64,000 nt of DNA from Chloroflexota bacterium (GTDB taxonomy: Bacteria > Chloroflexota > Anaerolineae > Aggregatilineales > Phototrophicaceae), in the NCBI GenBank assembly GCA_009841405.1, contig VXLV01000076.1, positions 1 through 64,000 on the forward strand, in the 5' to 3' direction. Of the stretch, positions 15,523-24,800 are shown piece after piece. The notes beneath the pieces were generated by a model, which worked only from the letters and a program-made list of their open reading frames with translations, was not told the DNA's origin and did no database searches. The translations under genes were made by a program, and so were the position numbers. Numbering within the stretch: position 1 is the stretch's first letter; each line of letters begins with the position of its first letter.

Positions 15523-16488
15523 CTAGCTTTCCAGAACCGCCGGATTGCAGACGTTGGCCGCCACTCCTTCAAGCAAATAGTCGACGACCAACTGCGCCGC
15601 TTCGACCGCGACGGTGACTTGGGCGTCAGACGTGCTGGCCGCCAGATGCGGTGTATGTACCACATTCGGCAAGCCGATCAGTGGATGGTCGGTCGGCGGC
15701 GGTTCTTGCTCGTAGACATCCAGCGCCGCGCCGGCGACCTGCCCGCTACCCAGCGCAGCCGCCAAATCCGCCGAGTTGATTAGCGCGCCGCGCGCCGCAT
15801 TGATGATACGCGCGCCGCGCTTCATGCGGGCGATCGAATCGGCGTTGATCATGCCGCGCGTCTCAATGGTGACCAGGGCGTGCAGCGAGAGATAATCCGA
15901 GCGCGCGTAAACTTCGTCCAGCGCGAGCAAGGGCACGTCCAGCGCGGCCGCGATTGCCGGCGGCAGGTAGGGGTCGTGGGCGATAACGCTCATTTCAAAG
16001 GCTTGGGCGCGCGAAGCAATGGCCTGCCCGATGCGCCCCAACCCGACGATGCCCAGGGTCTTGCCCTTCAGCTCGACGCCGGTGAAGGCTTTGCGATCCC
16101 AGCGCCCTTCCGCCAGCGACTGATGGCCTTGCGGGATGTGGCGCGAGAGCGCCAGCATCAGCCCGATGCTGTGCTCGGCGGTCGAGATAGTGTTGCCGCC
16201 CGGCGTATTCATTACGACCACAGCGCGAGCGGTCGCCGCATCCAGGTCGACATTGTCAACACCGACGCCCGCGCGGGCGATGGCCTTGAGCTGCGGCGCC
16301 TTCTCGATGAGCTCGGCGTCAGCTGTCACGCCGCTGCGGATAATCAACGCGTCGGCATCAGCGACCGACTTCAGCAGGGCGGCGCGTTCCAGTTTGCCGG
16401 GCGCCGTTACGCGGATGCCGGCGCTCGACTCCAATATGCCGATCGCCTTTTGATGGACATTGTCGGGTACGAGAACGTGAAATGTCAT
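15523..16488 (-). CDS. serA: D-3-phosphoglycerate dehydrogenase (short form)
   Basis: NAD-dependent D-2-hydroxyacid dehydrogenase of 321 aa, first step of serine synthesis. The Rossmann motif is GIVGLGRIGQAIA; the substrate-binding IIRSGVTADAELI and ARAGVGVDNVD, the catalytic Arg in INAARGALI, a Glu in the barrel region and the His in TPHLAAST are visible. It lacks the C-terminal ACT/regulatory domains of long SerA forms, so serine feedback through ACT is not expected. It starts 16 nt after the class V aminotransferase gene, which probably supplies the next pathway step. Confidence 0.9.
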   Translation of the reverse strand: MTFHVLVPDNVHQKAIGILESSAGIRVTAPGKLERAALLKSVADADALIIRSGVTADAELIEKAPQLKAIARAGVGVDNVDLDAATARAVVVMNTPGGNTISTAEHSIGLMLALSRHIPQGHQSLAEGRWDRKAFTGVELKGKTLGIVGLGRIGQAIASRAQAFEMSVIAHDPYLPPAIAAALDVPLLALDEVYARSDYLSLHALVTIETRGMINADSIARMKRGARIINAARGALINSADLAAALGSGQVAGAALDVYEQEPPPTDHPLIGLPNVVHTPHLAASTSDAQVTVAVEAAQLVVDYLLEGVAANVCNPAVLES

Positions 16489-16504
16489 TGGCTTCGTCCG
16501 CTCA

Positions 16505-17596
16505 TTACTGTCGCGCCAGGAAGGCGTCGATGCCGCCGAGGACTTCGCGCAGCATATCCATCGTGACGTCGCCCATGTGCGGCAGGCGGAAGGTCTCGCC
16601 CTTGATGGCGCCATAACCTTTGTCCATGGCGAAGCCGGCCTCGCGCGCCATGAAAGCGCTCATCGCGTTTACGTCAATGCCGCGCGAATTGGCCACCGTG
16701 GTCACCGTGTCGCTGCGATAGCCCGCCTGCGCGTACAGGCCGAAGCCGCGCGCCAGCGCCCACTCGTGCGTCGCGTCGCGCATTGCGCGGTGACGCGCCC
16801 AACGCGCCTCCAGTCCCTCCGCCAGGATCGCGTCCATCTGCATGTCGGCGGCGTACATCAGGGCGATTGGCGGCGTCGATGGCGTATTGTTCTTGAGCAG
16901 CGACTTCTCCAGCGTCAAGAAGTCGAAGTAGTAGCCGCGGTTGGGGATGCTCGCCGCGCGCTCGAGCAGGCGGTCACTGACAGCGGCGAAGGCGACGCCG
17001 GGCGGCAGCGCGAAGGCTTTCTGGCTCGAGGTCAGGGCGATGTCGATGCCCCAGTCGTCGACGCGCAGCTCTGTGCCCAGGAAACCGCTGACGGTGTCGA
17101 CGAAGAAGAGCGTATCCTCATGCTGAGCGACGACCTCGCCAATCGCTTGTATCGGGTTGGTGACGCCGGTGCTGGTTTCGTTATGTACGGCGCAGACGGC
17201 GTCGTAGCGCTGTTTGGCGAGGGCGTCGGCGACCATGCCGGGTGTATGCGCCCGGCCCCAGTCGACTTGAATACAATCGACTACTTTGCCGTTGGCGCGG
17301 CTGATCTCCGCCCAGCGCTCGCTGAAGGCGCCGCCGGTCAGGTGCAGCGCGCGCGCGCCGTCGCGAACGCCGCAGCGTACCGCGCCTTCCCACAAACCGC
17401 TGCCCGAAGAGCCGCTGACGTAGACGCGGCTGTCGGTGAAGAAGGCGCGCTTCAGTTTGTCCTGCAAACGCGCGAACAAGTCGGCGAATTCGCTCGTGCG
17501 GTGGCCGATCATCCACTGGGTCTGCGCTTCGAGGATCTCGCGGCGGACTTCAACGGGACCGGGTAGAAAAAGTCTCTCGTGATCGAATTGTGGCAT
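16505..17596 (-). CDS. Class V PLP aminotransferase (serine-pyruvate/phosphoserine type)
   Basis: Aminotransferase of 363 aa of the alanine-glyoxylate/serine-pyruvate family. It opens with [12 protein letters not shown], binds PLP through Lys in [10 protein letters not shown] with the Asp in FVDTVSG, and has the [10 protein letters not shown] phosphate-cup region. Because it is in one operon with serA, it most likely acts as a phosphoserine aminotransferase that makes 3-phosphoserine; no conventional SerC is seen in the window. Alternatives are serine-glyoxylate or alanine-glyoxylate transamination. The gene is divergent from the sugar isomerase operon. Confidence 0.85.
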   Translation of the reverse strand: MPQFDHERLFLPGPVEVRREILEAQTQWMIGHRTSEFADLFARLQDKLKRAFFTDSRVYVSGSSGSGLWEGAVRCGVRDGARALHLTGGAFSERWAEISRANGKVVDCIQVDWGRAHTPGMVADALAKQRYDAVCAVHNETSTGVTNPIQAIGEVVAQHEDTLFFVDTVSGFLGTELRVDDWGIDIALTSSQKAFALPPGVAFAAVSDRLLERAASIPNRGYYFDFLTLEKSLLKNNTPSTPPIALMYAADMQMDAILAEGLEARWARHRAMRDATHEWALARGFGLYAQAGYRSDTVTTVANSRGIDVNAMSAFMAREAGFAMDKGYGAIKGETFRLPHMGDVTMDMLREVLGGIDAFLARQ

Positions 17597-17710
17597 CGTG
17601 CTCAGATCCTACTCCTAACGCGGAATCTCGACTGTGCATTCGGGCGAATTGTAGTGCGGCGCGAATGTCGCGCAAAGGGCGAAATCGCGATCGCGTCGTG
17701 CCGCGGATGC

Positions 17711-17738
17711 TTGCCGCGCCAACGAAAACTGCTATACT
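17711..17738 (+). promoter_or_regulatory. Promoter of the isomerase-dehydratase-ankyrin operon
   Basis: TTGCCG (17711-17716) and TATACT (17733-17738) are spaced by 16 nt, 38 nt before the first start codon. Confidence 0.6.
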
Positions 17739-17776
17739 CTGGCGCAAGATTTGACCGGTGTTATAGCGGAGGCAAT

Positions 17777-18673
17777 ATGTTGCAAGTGGCGAACGCGCCT
17801 TGTTCCTGGGGCATTATCGAAAACATCGAAGGCGAACGCTATGACTACGCGCGCGTCCTCGACGAGATGGCCGCCAGCGGCTATGCCGGCACCGAGCTGG
17901 GCGATTGGGGCTTTATGCCGACCGACCCGGACGAACTGCGCGCGGAGCTGAACCAGCGAAATCTGAAACTGCTGGGCTCCTGGGTCAATGTCAATTTCCA
18001 GGACGCGGACCGCCACCAGGAAAGCGCGGATGAATGCGTCCGCACGGCCAGGCTGCTGGCGGCGGTCGGCGGCAGCGAAGCCCTGGTGGTACTGGGGCCC
18101 GACCCCTACACCAATCCTATGCGCAGCTTGAATTCGGGCCGGATCACGCCCGAGATGGCGCTTGACGACGACGGCTGGCGCCTCTTCGCCCAAGGGACTG
18201 ATATGGCCGCGCGCCGCGTCATGGACGAAACCGGCTTGCGCTCGGTCTTGCACCATCACACCGGCACCTGGATCGAAACCCCGGCCGAGACCGAACGGCT
18301 GATGGACATGACCGATGACGAGACTGTGGGTTTGGTCTTTGATACCGGCCACTGGGCCTTTGGCGGTGGCGATCCGGTCTCCGGCATTCAGCAATTCGCC
18401 GATCGGATTTGGTACGCGCACTTCAAGGATCGCGACCCCGACGTTCACGAGCAGTCGCGGATTCACGGCTGGGACGGGCCAACTTCGGTAGGCAAAGGCA
18501 TCTTCCCCGAGCTGGGCCAAGGCGATGTCGACTTTCCGGCCGTGCTGCGCGAACTCGAGAAAATCGGCTACGATAGCTGGATCGTGGTGGAGCAGGATGT
18601 ATTGCCCGGCATGGGCAGCCCGCGCGAATCCGCGCAGCGCAACCGCGACTATCTGCGCAGCATCGGCTTGTAA
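17777..18673 (+). CDS. Sugar phosphate isomerase/epimerase (IolE-like TIM barrel)
   Basis: Xylose-isomerase-like TIM-barrel protein of 298 aa. It opens VANAPCSWG, as inosose dehydratases (IolE) and related proteins do. Probable metal ligands are Glu in [11 protein letters not shown], Asp and His in [14 protein letters not shown], His in YAHFKDRD and Glu in VVEQDV. Likely reactions are 2-keto-myo-inositol dehydration or ketose epimerisation. ATG at 17777 is preceded by GCGGAGG. It leads an operon with the PLP dehydratase 9 nt downstream. iolB is also in the window, but 34 kb away. Confidence 0.8.
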   Translation: MLQVANAPCSWGIIENIEGERYDYARVLDEMAASGYAGTELGDWGFMPTDPDELRAELNQRNLKLLGSWVNVNFQDADRHQESADECVRTARLLAAVGGSEALVVLGPDPYTNPMRSLNSGRITPEMALDDDGWRLFAQGTDMAARRVMDETGLRSVLHHHTGTWIETPAETERLMDMTDDETVGLVFDTGHWAFGGGDPVSGIQQFADRIWYAHFKDRDPDVHEQSRIHGWDGPTSVGKGIFPELGQGDVDFPAVLRELEKIGYDSWIVVEQDVLPGMGSPRESAQRNRDYLRSIGL

Positions 18674-18682
18674 GCGGCGCTG

Positions 18683-19648
18683 ATGAACTTGCCGCTGGGC
18701 GACATCGTTCGCGCGCAGCACCGCCTGCGACCGCATTTGCAGCCGACCGCGCTCGAGCCCGCGCCGGACCTGGGTCGCAATCTCTGGCTGAAGCTGGAAA
18801 ACTGCAATCAGACGCGCTCCTTCAAAGTGCGTGGCGCGCTGAACGCCATCCTTTCGCTTACCGACGAAGCGCGAGCGCGTGGCATTATCGCCGCGTCCTC
18901 GGGCAATCACGCGGCGGCCGTGGCCTATGCCGCGCAGCTCACCGGCGCCCGCGCGCGCATCCTGATGCCCAAGACGACGCCGCGAAAGAAGGTCAAGAAC
19001 GTGCAGCGTTATGGCGCGGAGGCCGTCTTGTTCGGCGACAACTATGACGAAGCCGAAACCGAGGCGCTGCGGCGCGCGGCAGCGGGAGGCGTCTGGGTTT
19101 CGCCATACAACGACAAGAATGTCGTCGCCGGCGCGGGCACGATTGGGCTGGAAATCGCTGAGCAACTGCCTGAAGTGGAACGCGTCGTCGTGCCGGTGAG
19201 CGGCGGCGGCTTGATCGCCGGCATCGCTGCGGCGGTCAAGCAGGTCAACCCCGCTGTCGAAGTCATCGGCGTCAACGCCAAATCGGCGCCGGCCATGTTC
19301 AACGTCTTTTACGAGGCCGCGCATCCGCAGGTCTGGGATACGCTGGCGGACGCGCTGTCAGGCGATATCGAAGCCGGCTCGATCACCATTCCCATAAGCC
19401 GCCACTACGTGGACGACATCGTACTTGTCACTGAGGACGAGATCGCGGCGGCGATGCGCTATATGCTGGAAGTTGCCGGCTGGGTGGTCGAAGGCGGCGG
19501 CGCGGTCGCGGTGGCGGCGTTGCTGCACGGTGTCGTCCCCGCCGACGGCCGCGCGACTGTCGCTTTGGTCAGTGGCGGCAATGTCGACCTGACGGTGCTG
19601 CAGCGGGCTGTTTTTGAAAGAGGGATTGAGGGCGCTAGCGATGACTGA
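18683..19648 (+). CDS. Threonine/serine dehydratase-like PLP enzyme
   Basis: Fold-type II PLP enzyme of 321 aa. The PLP lysine is in SFKVRGALNA, the substrate loop is SSGNHAAAVAYAAQL and the phosphate-binding Gly loop is VSGGGLIAGIA. Relatives are catabolic threonine dehydratase, serine racemase and threo-3-hydroxyaspartate ammonia-lyase. It has no C-terminal ACT-like domain, so allosteric control by isoleucine is unlikely. It is second in the operon, and its end overlaps the ankyrin gene by 8 nt. A second enzyme of this family lies at 59534-60517. Confidence 0.85.
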   Translation: MNLPLGDIVRAQHRLRPHLQPTALEPAPDLGRNLWLKLENCNQTRSFKVRGALNAILSLTDEARARGIIAASSGNHAAAVAYAAQLTGARARILMPKTTPRKKVKNVQRYGAEAVLFGDNYDEAETEALRRAAAGGVWVSPYNDKNVVAGAGTIGLEIAEQLPEVERVVVPVSGGGLIAGIAAAVKQVNPAVEVIGVNAKSAPAMFNVFYEAAHPQVWDTLADALSGDIEAGSITIPISRHYVDDIVLVTEDEIAAAMRYMLEVAGWVVEGGGAVAVAALLHGVVPADGRATVALVSGGNVDLTVLQRAVFERGIEGASDD

Positions 19649-21170
19649 TTTGCCGACAATCGAAGATCACAGTCTTGCCGCAGGAAATCTGTTGCAGGAC
19701 TTCTCGCGCGGCCAGGACGCCGCAATCGACCGCGTCTATCAGCATTTGCCGCAAGTGAAGTACGGCGCGCACGACGAGGCGGCGGCCTTTCCCCTGACGC
19801 TGCGCGATGCCCAGACCGTCATCGCCCGCGAGCAGGGGAAGCAGAGCTGGGGCGAGCTGCGGTTGGGGGCGAAGCTGCGACAACTGCAATTCGGCGACGA
19901 GCTGGAGCGATTCAAGCAGCTTGTCTACGCCAAAGACGCGGAGAAACTTGACGAACTGCTGACCGCCCATCCCAAGCTGCGCGATACACTCGATGATCCG
20001 CACTTCTGGTTCGGCTCCACCGCGCTGATCATCGTCAAAGAGCATGTTGATGCTGTCGACGTCCTGCTCAAGCATGGCGCGGACATCAACGCCAATTCTC
20101 AATGGTGGGCGGGCGACTTTCACATTTTGGAGGGCACGTCGCCGGTGGCTGCGCAGCAACTCATCGAGCGCGGCGCGCGGATAACGGCGCACGCGGCGGC
20201 GGAGCAGGGCTGGCTGGACTGGCTGGAAACAGCCTACGCGCGCGAAAAGACGATCATCAACCAGCGCGGGGGCGACGGCAAGACGCCGCTGCACTACGCC
20301 CGGGACCAGCGGATCATGGACTGGCTGCTGAAGCGGGGCGCGAACCTGGAAGCGCGCGACCTCGACCACGCTTCGACGCCGCTGCAATGGATGCTGGGCG
20401 AGAATAACCTGGACGCCGCGCGTGAACTGGTCAAGCGAGGCGCTGAAGTCGATATATTCGCTGCCGTAATCCTGGGCGAACTGGACCTGGTCAAGGCAGC
20501 GCTGCAAGCGAATCCGGGGGCGATTCGCGCGCGGGTGAACAGCGTCGGTTATGCTTTGGCGCCGAAAGCCGACGGCTCGCATCAATACGTCTATACCTTT
20601 AACGCGGCCGGATTGTCGCCACATCAGGTCGCCTTTGATTTGGAGCAGGCTGAGATTTTTGACTATCTGGTGGCGGAGAGCCCGCCTGATGTGCGGCTGC
20701 TAGCGCATTGCGCGGCTGCCGATGAAGACTCTGCGCGGCGAATTGTGGCGGGGCATCCCGGCATCGTGACGCGAATCTTCAATGCCGACGGCCGACAGGT
20801 GATTTATGCCGCCTGGACGAACCGGGTCGAGGCAGTCAAGTTGATGGCGGCGCTTGGATTCAACTTGCATATCTACGATGACGACAAGATGACGCCGCTG
20901 CACGCGGCCGCCTTTCACGGATTCGCCGATGTGATTCGCATACTGCTGGACGCCGATGAAGCGCCGCTGACCTGGCTCAACGGCTATGGCGGCACGCCCT
21001 TAACTACAGCCCTGTACGGCCGGCAGCATAGCTGGCGCGACGATGGCGACTTCCCGGCGAGCTTTCAGTTGCTCGTTGAAGCGGGTTCCGAAGTTCGCGC
21101 CGAGTGGCTGCCCACCGGCGACGAGCGGATCGACGACATTCTGAGACAAGCGCTCGCTGCGGATGCGTGA
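19641..21170 (+). CDS. Ankyrin-repeat protein
   Basis: Soluble protein of 509 aa. Ankyrin units are visible around FGSTALIIVKEHVDAVDVLLKHGA, GKTPLHYARDQR, STPLQWMLGENNLDAARELVKRGAE and MTPLHAAAFHGFADVIRILLDADE, so most of the chain after residue 85 is repeat. The N-terminal 80 residues are helical and contain the LRDAQTVIAREQG pattern common in bacterial ankyrin proteins. There is no signal peptide. It probably mediates protein binding; its target is unknown. The start overlaps the end of the dehydratase gene, so translation is likely coupled. Confidence 0.8.
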   Translation: MTDLPTIEDHSLAAGNLLQDFSRGQDAAIDRVYQHLPQVKYGAHDEAAAFPLTLRDAQTVIAREQGKQSWGELRLGAKLRQLQFGDELERFKQLVYAKDAEKLDELLTAHPKLRDTLDDPHFWFGSTALIIVKEHVDAVDVLLKHGADINANSQWWAGDFHILEGTSPVAAQQLIERGARITAHAAAEQGWLDWLETAYAREKTIINQRGGDGKTPLHYARDQRIMDWLLKRGANLEARDLDHASTPLQWMLGENNLDAARELVKRGAEVDIFAAVILGELDLVKAALQANPGAIRARVNSVGYALAPKADGSHQYVYTFNAAGLSPHQVAFDLEQAEIFDYLVAESPPDVRLLAHCAAADEDSARRIVAGHPGIVTRIFNADGRQVIYAAWTNRVEAVKLMAALGFNLHIYDDDKMTPLHAAAFHGFADVIRILLDADEAPLTWLNGYGGTPLTTALYGRQHSWRDDGDFPASFQLLVEAGSEVRAEWLPTGDERIDDILRQALAADA

Positions 21171-21193
21171 CACAATGCGGCCAGCCGGGGGCC

Positions 21194-23284
21194 TCACAAC
21201 TCCGCCTCGGCGCCGGCGGCCGATCCGTTGATCTGAATCGTCTGCAGAAACGCGATATCCAGGTCAATCCCGGCTCCGACGGCTGCGCTGATCTGCGCTT
21301 GCGCCGCTTCCAATTCCGCGCTGGACGGCGCCTGAGACGAGCGGATATTGGCCCGCACCAAGACGCGCTCGCCCTGAATGACCGCTACATCGCTGACGAT
21401 TGCGCGCGGCAGCGCCGCTTTCAAGGCCGCGCTTGCCGCTTCCGCGACAGGGTCGAGCGGGAGCACGATCTGACGCTCAACGACGGTCAGGTCGACATTC
21501 TGCTTGTAAAGCTCGTCGATCAACTGCTGGGCGGCGGTCACTTCTTCCGGTGTGATCGGGTGGTCGGACTGAACGAGCAGATGTACTTCCAGCGGCACGG
21601 AGGTGATGACCTGGTATTCAACCACGGCGGCGCCCTGAAAGGCCTCCGCTTGCAGCCGCTCGCGGATTTGCGCTTCGTCAACTGCTTGCGAAGTCAACCT
21701 GGCAAAGACCAACAGAACGATGATCGTAATGACGAAGAGCACGATCCACCAGGCGCGCGATTGATTTAGAGACGCGCCTTCCCGATCTTCCGTGGGGTGC
21801 ATGCCCATCCACAAGAAAGTGATGTATTCCGCCGCGATGATAAAGGCGATGTTGGCCAGGAAGAGCAGGTTCGCGCCGATAGCCAGGTCAATGTCGCGCA
21901 GCGCGATGCCCAGGCCGATGGTGCAGAGCGGCGGCATCAGCGCGGCGGCGATGGCCACGCCAGCCAAGGCGGCCGGGATGCCCTTGCGCGCTGTGGCATA
22001 AGCGGCGACCCCGCCCGATACCAGCGCGATGGCGGCGTCAAGCAGGTTGGGACTGCCGCGCGCAAGCATTTCATCGGTCGGCGTGTCGATGGGCAAGATG
22101 ACGCCCATCACAATCGAAATCAGCAGCGCCAGGGTCACGCCGGCGAAGAGCGTCACACTGGCGCGGCGAGTGAGATGCAGAATGCCGGTCGCCATGCCGG
22201 TTGAGAAACTTGATAGCGGCGCCATCAGCGGCGCGACCAGCATGGCCCCGATGATAACCGCGGCGCTGTTGGTCAGCAGGCCAAGCGTCGCCAACGCTGC
22301 CGACAGCACGATCATGACGCTGTAATCCAGGTTGCTGCTGGCGTTTTTCTGCGCGCTCCAGATGAGCTCGTTCTGCTCCACCAGCGTCAGTTGCGGGTTT
22401 AGCCGGGCGATGCCGTGCTCGATCGCGCCGCGCAGGCCGCGATGCCACTCGAGTTGGGAGATCATGATCACCGGGCCCGGCGCGGTATTGAGGAGTTGAT
22501 TGCTCAGGTCGTTAATGATATTCCGCTCGAAGTCAGTTTTCTGCGAGAATCCCGTGACGAGCAGATCGTCCGCGGTCATGCCCCGCACAATTTCCGGCGC
22601 CGGATTTCGTCCAATTATGGCTCTGGGCTTCAGATCTTTGTTGCGCGGCAGGAATTCTTCATAACGCTTGATGAGCGTCTCGTGCTCGGGGTCATAGTGA
22701 TAATCGAACTGGACGCTCATTTGGCGCAGGGGAATCGCGTGCTGCGAGGCGATGCTTGCGCCGAGTTTCATGGCGATGACAGAGGGCAAACTGCCGTCAA
22801 TCGGCACAACAACGCGATCATAGCGGGGCGATACCGCGCTGCGATATATCAGAACGCCGCAGGGCGCAGTCGCGATCACATTTTCCACGACCGTGCCCAA
22901 CTTCACCCGGCCCTGTGTTGGCCGCTGCACGCCAAGCAAGATGACATTCGCGTTGCGCTCGCGCGCCACATCCAGGATGCCGCGCGATACGCTGACCGCC
23001 ATCTCGGTCACCAATTCAACGCGGTGCCCGGAATCGGCATTGCGGAAGTCTTCAACGACTTGGTTGACTTGATCGCTGACTCTATTGGTCTGCTCGGCAT
23101 CGCCAAGCGAGATGACCAGGGCGATTACCAGCCCGTGTACGGGATGCACCATTTGGCCGGCGATGCGCAGCATTTCGGCGGCGGTATCCGGCCGGCTCAT
23201 CGGCACGACGACCGTCCGCGCATAGTATTCTTCGGGCGCGGCCAGAGACTCTAATTCGACTGTTTGCGAAATACTTAAGTTCAT
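21194..23284 (-). CDS. DUF389 membrane protein with N-terminal universal-stress-like domains
   Basis: Membrane protein of 696 aa. The first 300 residues contain two universal-stress-protein-like alpha/beta domains (RTVVVPMSRPDTAAEMLRIA and RVVVPIDGSLPSVIAMKLGA). A DUF389 membrane core of five to six helices follows, with the hallmark TNSAAVIIGAMLVAPLMAPL. The last 170 residues form a soluble tail with two repeated beta-alpha units. DUF389 proteins are widespread and their function is unknown. USP domains often bind ATP, so nucleotide control of a transport-like core is possible. No good ribosome binding site precedes the ATG at 23284. Confidence 0.8.
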   Translation of the reverse strand: MNLSISQTVELESLAAPEEYYARTVVVPMSRPDTAAEMLRIAGQMVHPVHGLVIALVISLGDAEQTNRVSDQVNQVVEDFRNADSGHRVELVTEMAVSVSRGILDVARERNANVILLGVQRPTQGRVKLGTVVENVIATAPCGVLIYRSAVSPRYDRVVVPIDGSLPSVIAMKLGASIASQHAIPLRQMSVQFDYHYDPEHETLIKRYEEFLPRNKDLKPRAIIGRNPAPEIVRGMTADDLLVTGFSQKTDFERNIINDLSNQLLNTAPGPVIMISQLEWHRGLRGAIEHGIARLNPQLTLVEQNELIWSAQKNASSNLDYSVMIVLSAALATLGLLTNSAAVIIGAMLVAPLMAPLSSFSTGMATGILHLTRRASVTLFAGVTLALLISIVMGVILPIDTPTDEMLARGSPNLLDAAIALVSGGVAAYATARKGIPAALAGVAIAAALMPPLCTIGLGIALRDIDLAIGANLLFLANIAFIIAAEYITFLWMGMHPTEDREGASLNQSRAWWIVLFVITIIVLLVFARLTSQAVDEAQIRERLQAEAFQGAAVVEYQVITSVPLEVHLLVQSDHPITPEEVTAAQQLIDELYKQNVDLTVVERQIVLPLDPVAEAASAALKAALPRAIVSDVAVIQGERVLVRANIRSSQAPSSAELEAAQAQISAAVGAGIDLDIAFLQTIQINGSAAGAEAEL

Positions 23285-23372
23285 GCTAAGTGCTTGTACA
23301 TACAAATCTTCTATATTAGTGCAAATGAACGCGGTGAAGGGCGCGGCCCTTGACTTTGCCGCGTCGCCGCGG

Positions 23373-23783
23373 CTAGTCAAGAATCACGGCGCGACCGGTA
23401 AATTGCGCGCTCGAATCGCCGTATTGCATTAATTCAATGCGAATGCCACTCGGGTCAGTAACCCAGGCTTGCCAGGCGTTATCAGCGCCCAGTTTCTTGG
23501 CGGACGCTTCGACGCCGCGGCCGCTCAGTCTGCTGATGACGGCGTCCAGGTCCTCCACTTCCAGGCAGAAGTGTTTGATGAGCGCGTTGCCGTTCCGAGC
23601 GGCCTCACTCGTCGTGAAGACTTCCAGGAAGGTCGTTTCTCCCGCCTTGACGTAGAAGCCGATGCGCTGGCCGGCGCGGTAGAATTCAAACGCCAATTCC
23701 ATACCGAGGATATCGACGTAAAAGTTCTCCGCTGCGTCCAGATCAACCGCCCCGATACAGACATGCGCAAGCCGTTTGAACAC
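23373..23783 (-). CDS. VOC/glyoxalase-family protein
   Basis: Small metalloenzyme-fold protein of 136 aa with two beta-alpha-beta-beta-beta units. It begins LAHVCIGAVDLDAAENFY, with metal ligands expected at that His, at Glu in TTFLEVFTT, at His in LIKHFCLEVED and at Glu in GIRIELMQY. Relatives are lactoylglutathione lyase, methylmalonyl-CoA epimerase and dioxygenases. GTG at 23783 is chosen because the family starts just before KRLAHV; the ribosome binding site is weak. Confidence 0.75.
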   Translation of the reverse strand: MFKRLAHVCIGAVDLDAAENFYVDILGMELAFEFYRAGQRIGFYVKAGETTFLEVFTTSEAARNGNALIKHFCLEVEDLDAVISRLSGRGVEASAKKLGADNAWQAWVTDPSGIRIELMQYGDSSAQFTGRAVILD

Positions 23784-23847
23784 CAAATCTAACTTTCTGG
23801 TTGCAGCTAACAGAGTATTAACACCTATTATCGTATCCCATTCGGGA

Positions 23848-24672
23848 CTATGTCGCAACTTGCTCGCGCAACTGCGATACGGCGCGCTTTACGTCAATCC
23901 AGGCGGGCGACTGCACATGCACGACTTCAAAGTGGCCCGCATCCGGCAACACGGTCAGCCTGGGCGAGTCGCCCGCCTCCTTGGCCGCTTCAACGTATGC
24001 GCGCGAGTTGGAGAGGATGTCCCGGTCTTCGCTGCCGACGATGATTGTCTGCGGCTTGCCCGCGGGCAGCAACTCGGAGGGCGAGCCATTGCGGTAGTTG
24101 TCAGGCGCGTCCGCCGGTCGGCCTCCCATGACGGTCAGCAGGGCGTTGTCGTCGCCGACGGTTGAAGCCAGGAGGGCGATATCACCGACCGGAGCCAGCG
24201 CCAGAACGGCACGTACGGCGACCGGCGTCTCGACGAAAAGCGGGCTTGAACGGTCGATGCGGTGGCGCGCGGCCAGCCAGAGCGCCAGATGCCCGCCGGC
24301 CGAGTGACCCATGCTGATGACCTTATCCAGGTCTAGGTTCTGCGCGTCCGCAATCTGCCGCAGGTGGTCGGCCGCTGCCCCCACATCGAGGAACATCTGC
24401 GGGAAGTCTCCGCCGTTGCCATGCCGGCGGTATTCGATATTCCAAACGGCGAGTCCGTCGTCGGCCAGCGACGCCACCAGGCTGCCCAGCGGATTCAAGT
24501 CGTACTTTTCCTGGTAGCCGCCGCCGTGGACCAAGACGACGACCGGGTGCGGCGGCGCGGATCGCGGCAGGGTCAACTCGCCGAATTGCAGCGGATCATC
24601 TCCATATCTATAGCGGATATCCGGCTCAACCCGGGGGAATCCAAGATAGTCTTCTGCTGACAATTTAGGCAT
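23848..24672 (-). CDS. Alpha/beta-hydrolase (esterase/lipase, HSL-like)
   Basis: Hydrolase of 274 aa. The oxyanion motif is VLVHGGGYQEKYD, the nucleophile elbow GHSAGGHLALW, the acid in GSEDRDI and the histidine in DAGHFEV. This matches the hormone-sensitive-lipase/BD-FAE type, acting on small esters or acyl-sugar decorations. No signal peptide is seen. The VOC gene follows 64 nt downstream in the same direction. Confidence 0.85.
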   Translation of the reverse strand: MPKLSAEDYLGFPRVEPDIRYRYGDDPLQFGELTLPRSAPPHPVVVLVHGGGYQEKYDLNPLGSLVASLADDGLAVWNIEYRRHGNGGDFPQMFLDVGAAADHLRQIADAQNLDLDKVISMGHSAGGHLALWLAARHRIDRSSPLFVETPVAVRAVLALAPVGDIALLASTVGDDNALLTVMGGRPADAPDNYRNGSPSELLPAGKPQTIIVGSEDRDILSNSRAYVEAAKEAGDSPRLTVLPDAGHFEVVHVQSPAWIDVKRAVSQLREQVAT

Positions 24673-24800
24673 GAGATTTTCCTTTGCGTATGCGAGGTTA
24701 TACAGGTAGAATTAAGAATTCTTTGAGTGCGCAAATTGATAGTTCGAAATACTGTTCCTCGCGCAATTCGAAATCACGCAAGCTGGATCGTTCTCAATTG

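Noticed and set aside
17732..19324. 530-residue minus-strand frame
   Set aside because: Antisense to the isomerase and dehydratase genes, which have full catalytic motifs.
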